Below are positions 63,791 through 64,000 of a stretch of 64,000 nucleotides of DNA, piece by piece; position 1 is the first letter of the stretch, and each line of letters begins with the position of its first letter. This DNA comes from Ifrita kowaldi. Taxonomy: Eukaryota > Chordata > Aves > Passeriformes > Cinclosomatidae. Location of the stretch: contig VZRS01004414.1 of NCBI GenBank assembly GCA_013398055.1, forward strand, positions 322,330 through 386,329, given 5' to 3'. The notes under the pieces are model-generated. The model worked only from the letters and a program-made list of their open reading frames with translations. It ran no database searches and was not told the origin of the DNA. The position numbers were made by a program, and so were the translations under genes.

Positions 63791-64000
63791 CTGCAAAACT
63801 TCTGCAGGCAACTCTGCAGAGTATGGAGCACTGATCAAAGCCAACCCCATGTCCTGTGCCCTGAAGGTAGAGCTCATCTGGGGCAGATGCAGAAAGCACA
63901 GCTGAGAAGGGCATGTGCATGTTTTTCAAGAGCTAACTGAATAAAATAGGTTCTCTATTCACATTATACCACAAATAACTTCCTGCTAAACAACATTTCA

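Larger units (their letters stand above)
1..64000 (+). other. PTN: Pleiotrophin (PTN) gene locus, partial: promoter side to intron 4
   Basis: Three spliced coding exons (53011-53119, 54604-54777, 55818-55979) give an uninterrupted pleiotrophin reading frame. Seen: each exon has AG before it and GT after it, and every junction is phase 1. Exons 3 and 4 are 174 and 162 nt, which matches my recollection of the human exons. The CpG-rich left edge is the likely promoter, so the gene probably spans the window from end to end. The final exon, about 18 codons of lysine-rich tail plus the 3' UTR, was not found between 55980 and 64000 and must lie to the right. Known of the locus: in human PTN the first exon is non-coding and intron 1 is very long, which agrees with a roughly 52-kb intron here. 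No other gene is supported on either strand. Confidence 0.9.
55980..64000 (+). other. PTN: PTN intron 4, partial; terminal coding exon not reached
   Basis: I looked for the lysine-rich tail exon (human ends in a KKKKKEGKK-type sequence and then a short acidic/hydrophobic end) and found no match, so the intron continues beyond 64000. The segment contains MIR-like relics at about 61420-61490 and 62490-62740, a possible hAT-like remnant at about 56892-56965, a G/T-rich tract at 57251-57348, homeodomain-type palindromes at 62212-62267, and a C-rich run at 63712-63726. No other gene is recognised. Confidence 0.75.

Noticed and set aside
1..64000. tRNA, rRNA, CRISPR arrays, bacterial operons or an integrated full-length virus
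   Set aside because: None is visible. No direct-repeat/spacer pattern, cloverleaf-type gene or retroviral coding region was recognised on reading either strand.

Overview
The window is vertebrate nuclear DNA, almost certainly from a bird and plausibly a passerine. It has sparse, interrupted coding sequence with canonical GT-AG splice sites, three CR1 LINE 3' fragments and one solo LTR of a type common in passerine genomes. It also holds ancient MIR-like SINE relics, a single CpG-rich stretch at the left edge, and no bacterial-style gene packing. The one protein-coding gene I can support is pleiotrophin (PTN), on the + strand. Human pleiotrophin and human locus facts used for comparison are from memory.

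Layout. Positions 1 to about 370 are a GC-rich, CpG-rich island that fits the PTN promoter and 5' non-coding exon region; the exact transcription start and exon 1 donor cannot be fixed. Intron 1 then runs to about 53009. It is AT-rich and repeat-bearing: a solo LTR in antisense at about 32133-32724, CR1 fragments at about 39455, 45346 and 50886, and simple repeats. Exon 2 (53010-53119) carries the start codon and signal peptide, exon 3 (54604-54777) the first thrombospondin-type-1-like domain, and exon 4 (55818-55979) the second. Introns 2 and 3 are short (about 1.5 and 1.0 kb). Intron 4 begins at 55980 and continues past the right edge. The last coding exon, which encodes the lysine-rich C-terminal tail, is not in the window.

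The three exons join in a consistent phase (1-1-1) to give 148 complete codons plus one base. All ten disulfide cysteines of pleiotrophin sit at the expected spacing. The product is a secreted heparin-binding growth factor.

I see no second gene, no RNA gene and no clearly new system. The most interesting leftovers are the antisense LTR in intron 1 (human PTN also carries an endogenous-retrovirus insertion in its upstream region), homeodomain-type palindromes in intron 4, a TAAT-rich segment just upstream of exon 2, an open frame running through exon 2 into both flanking introns, and an unexplained 248-codon antisense open frame at 14814-15560.
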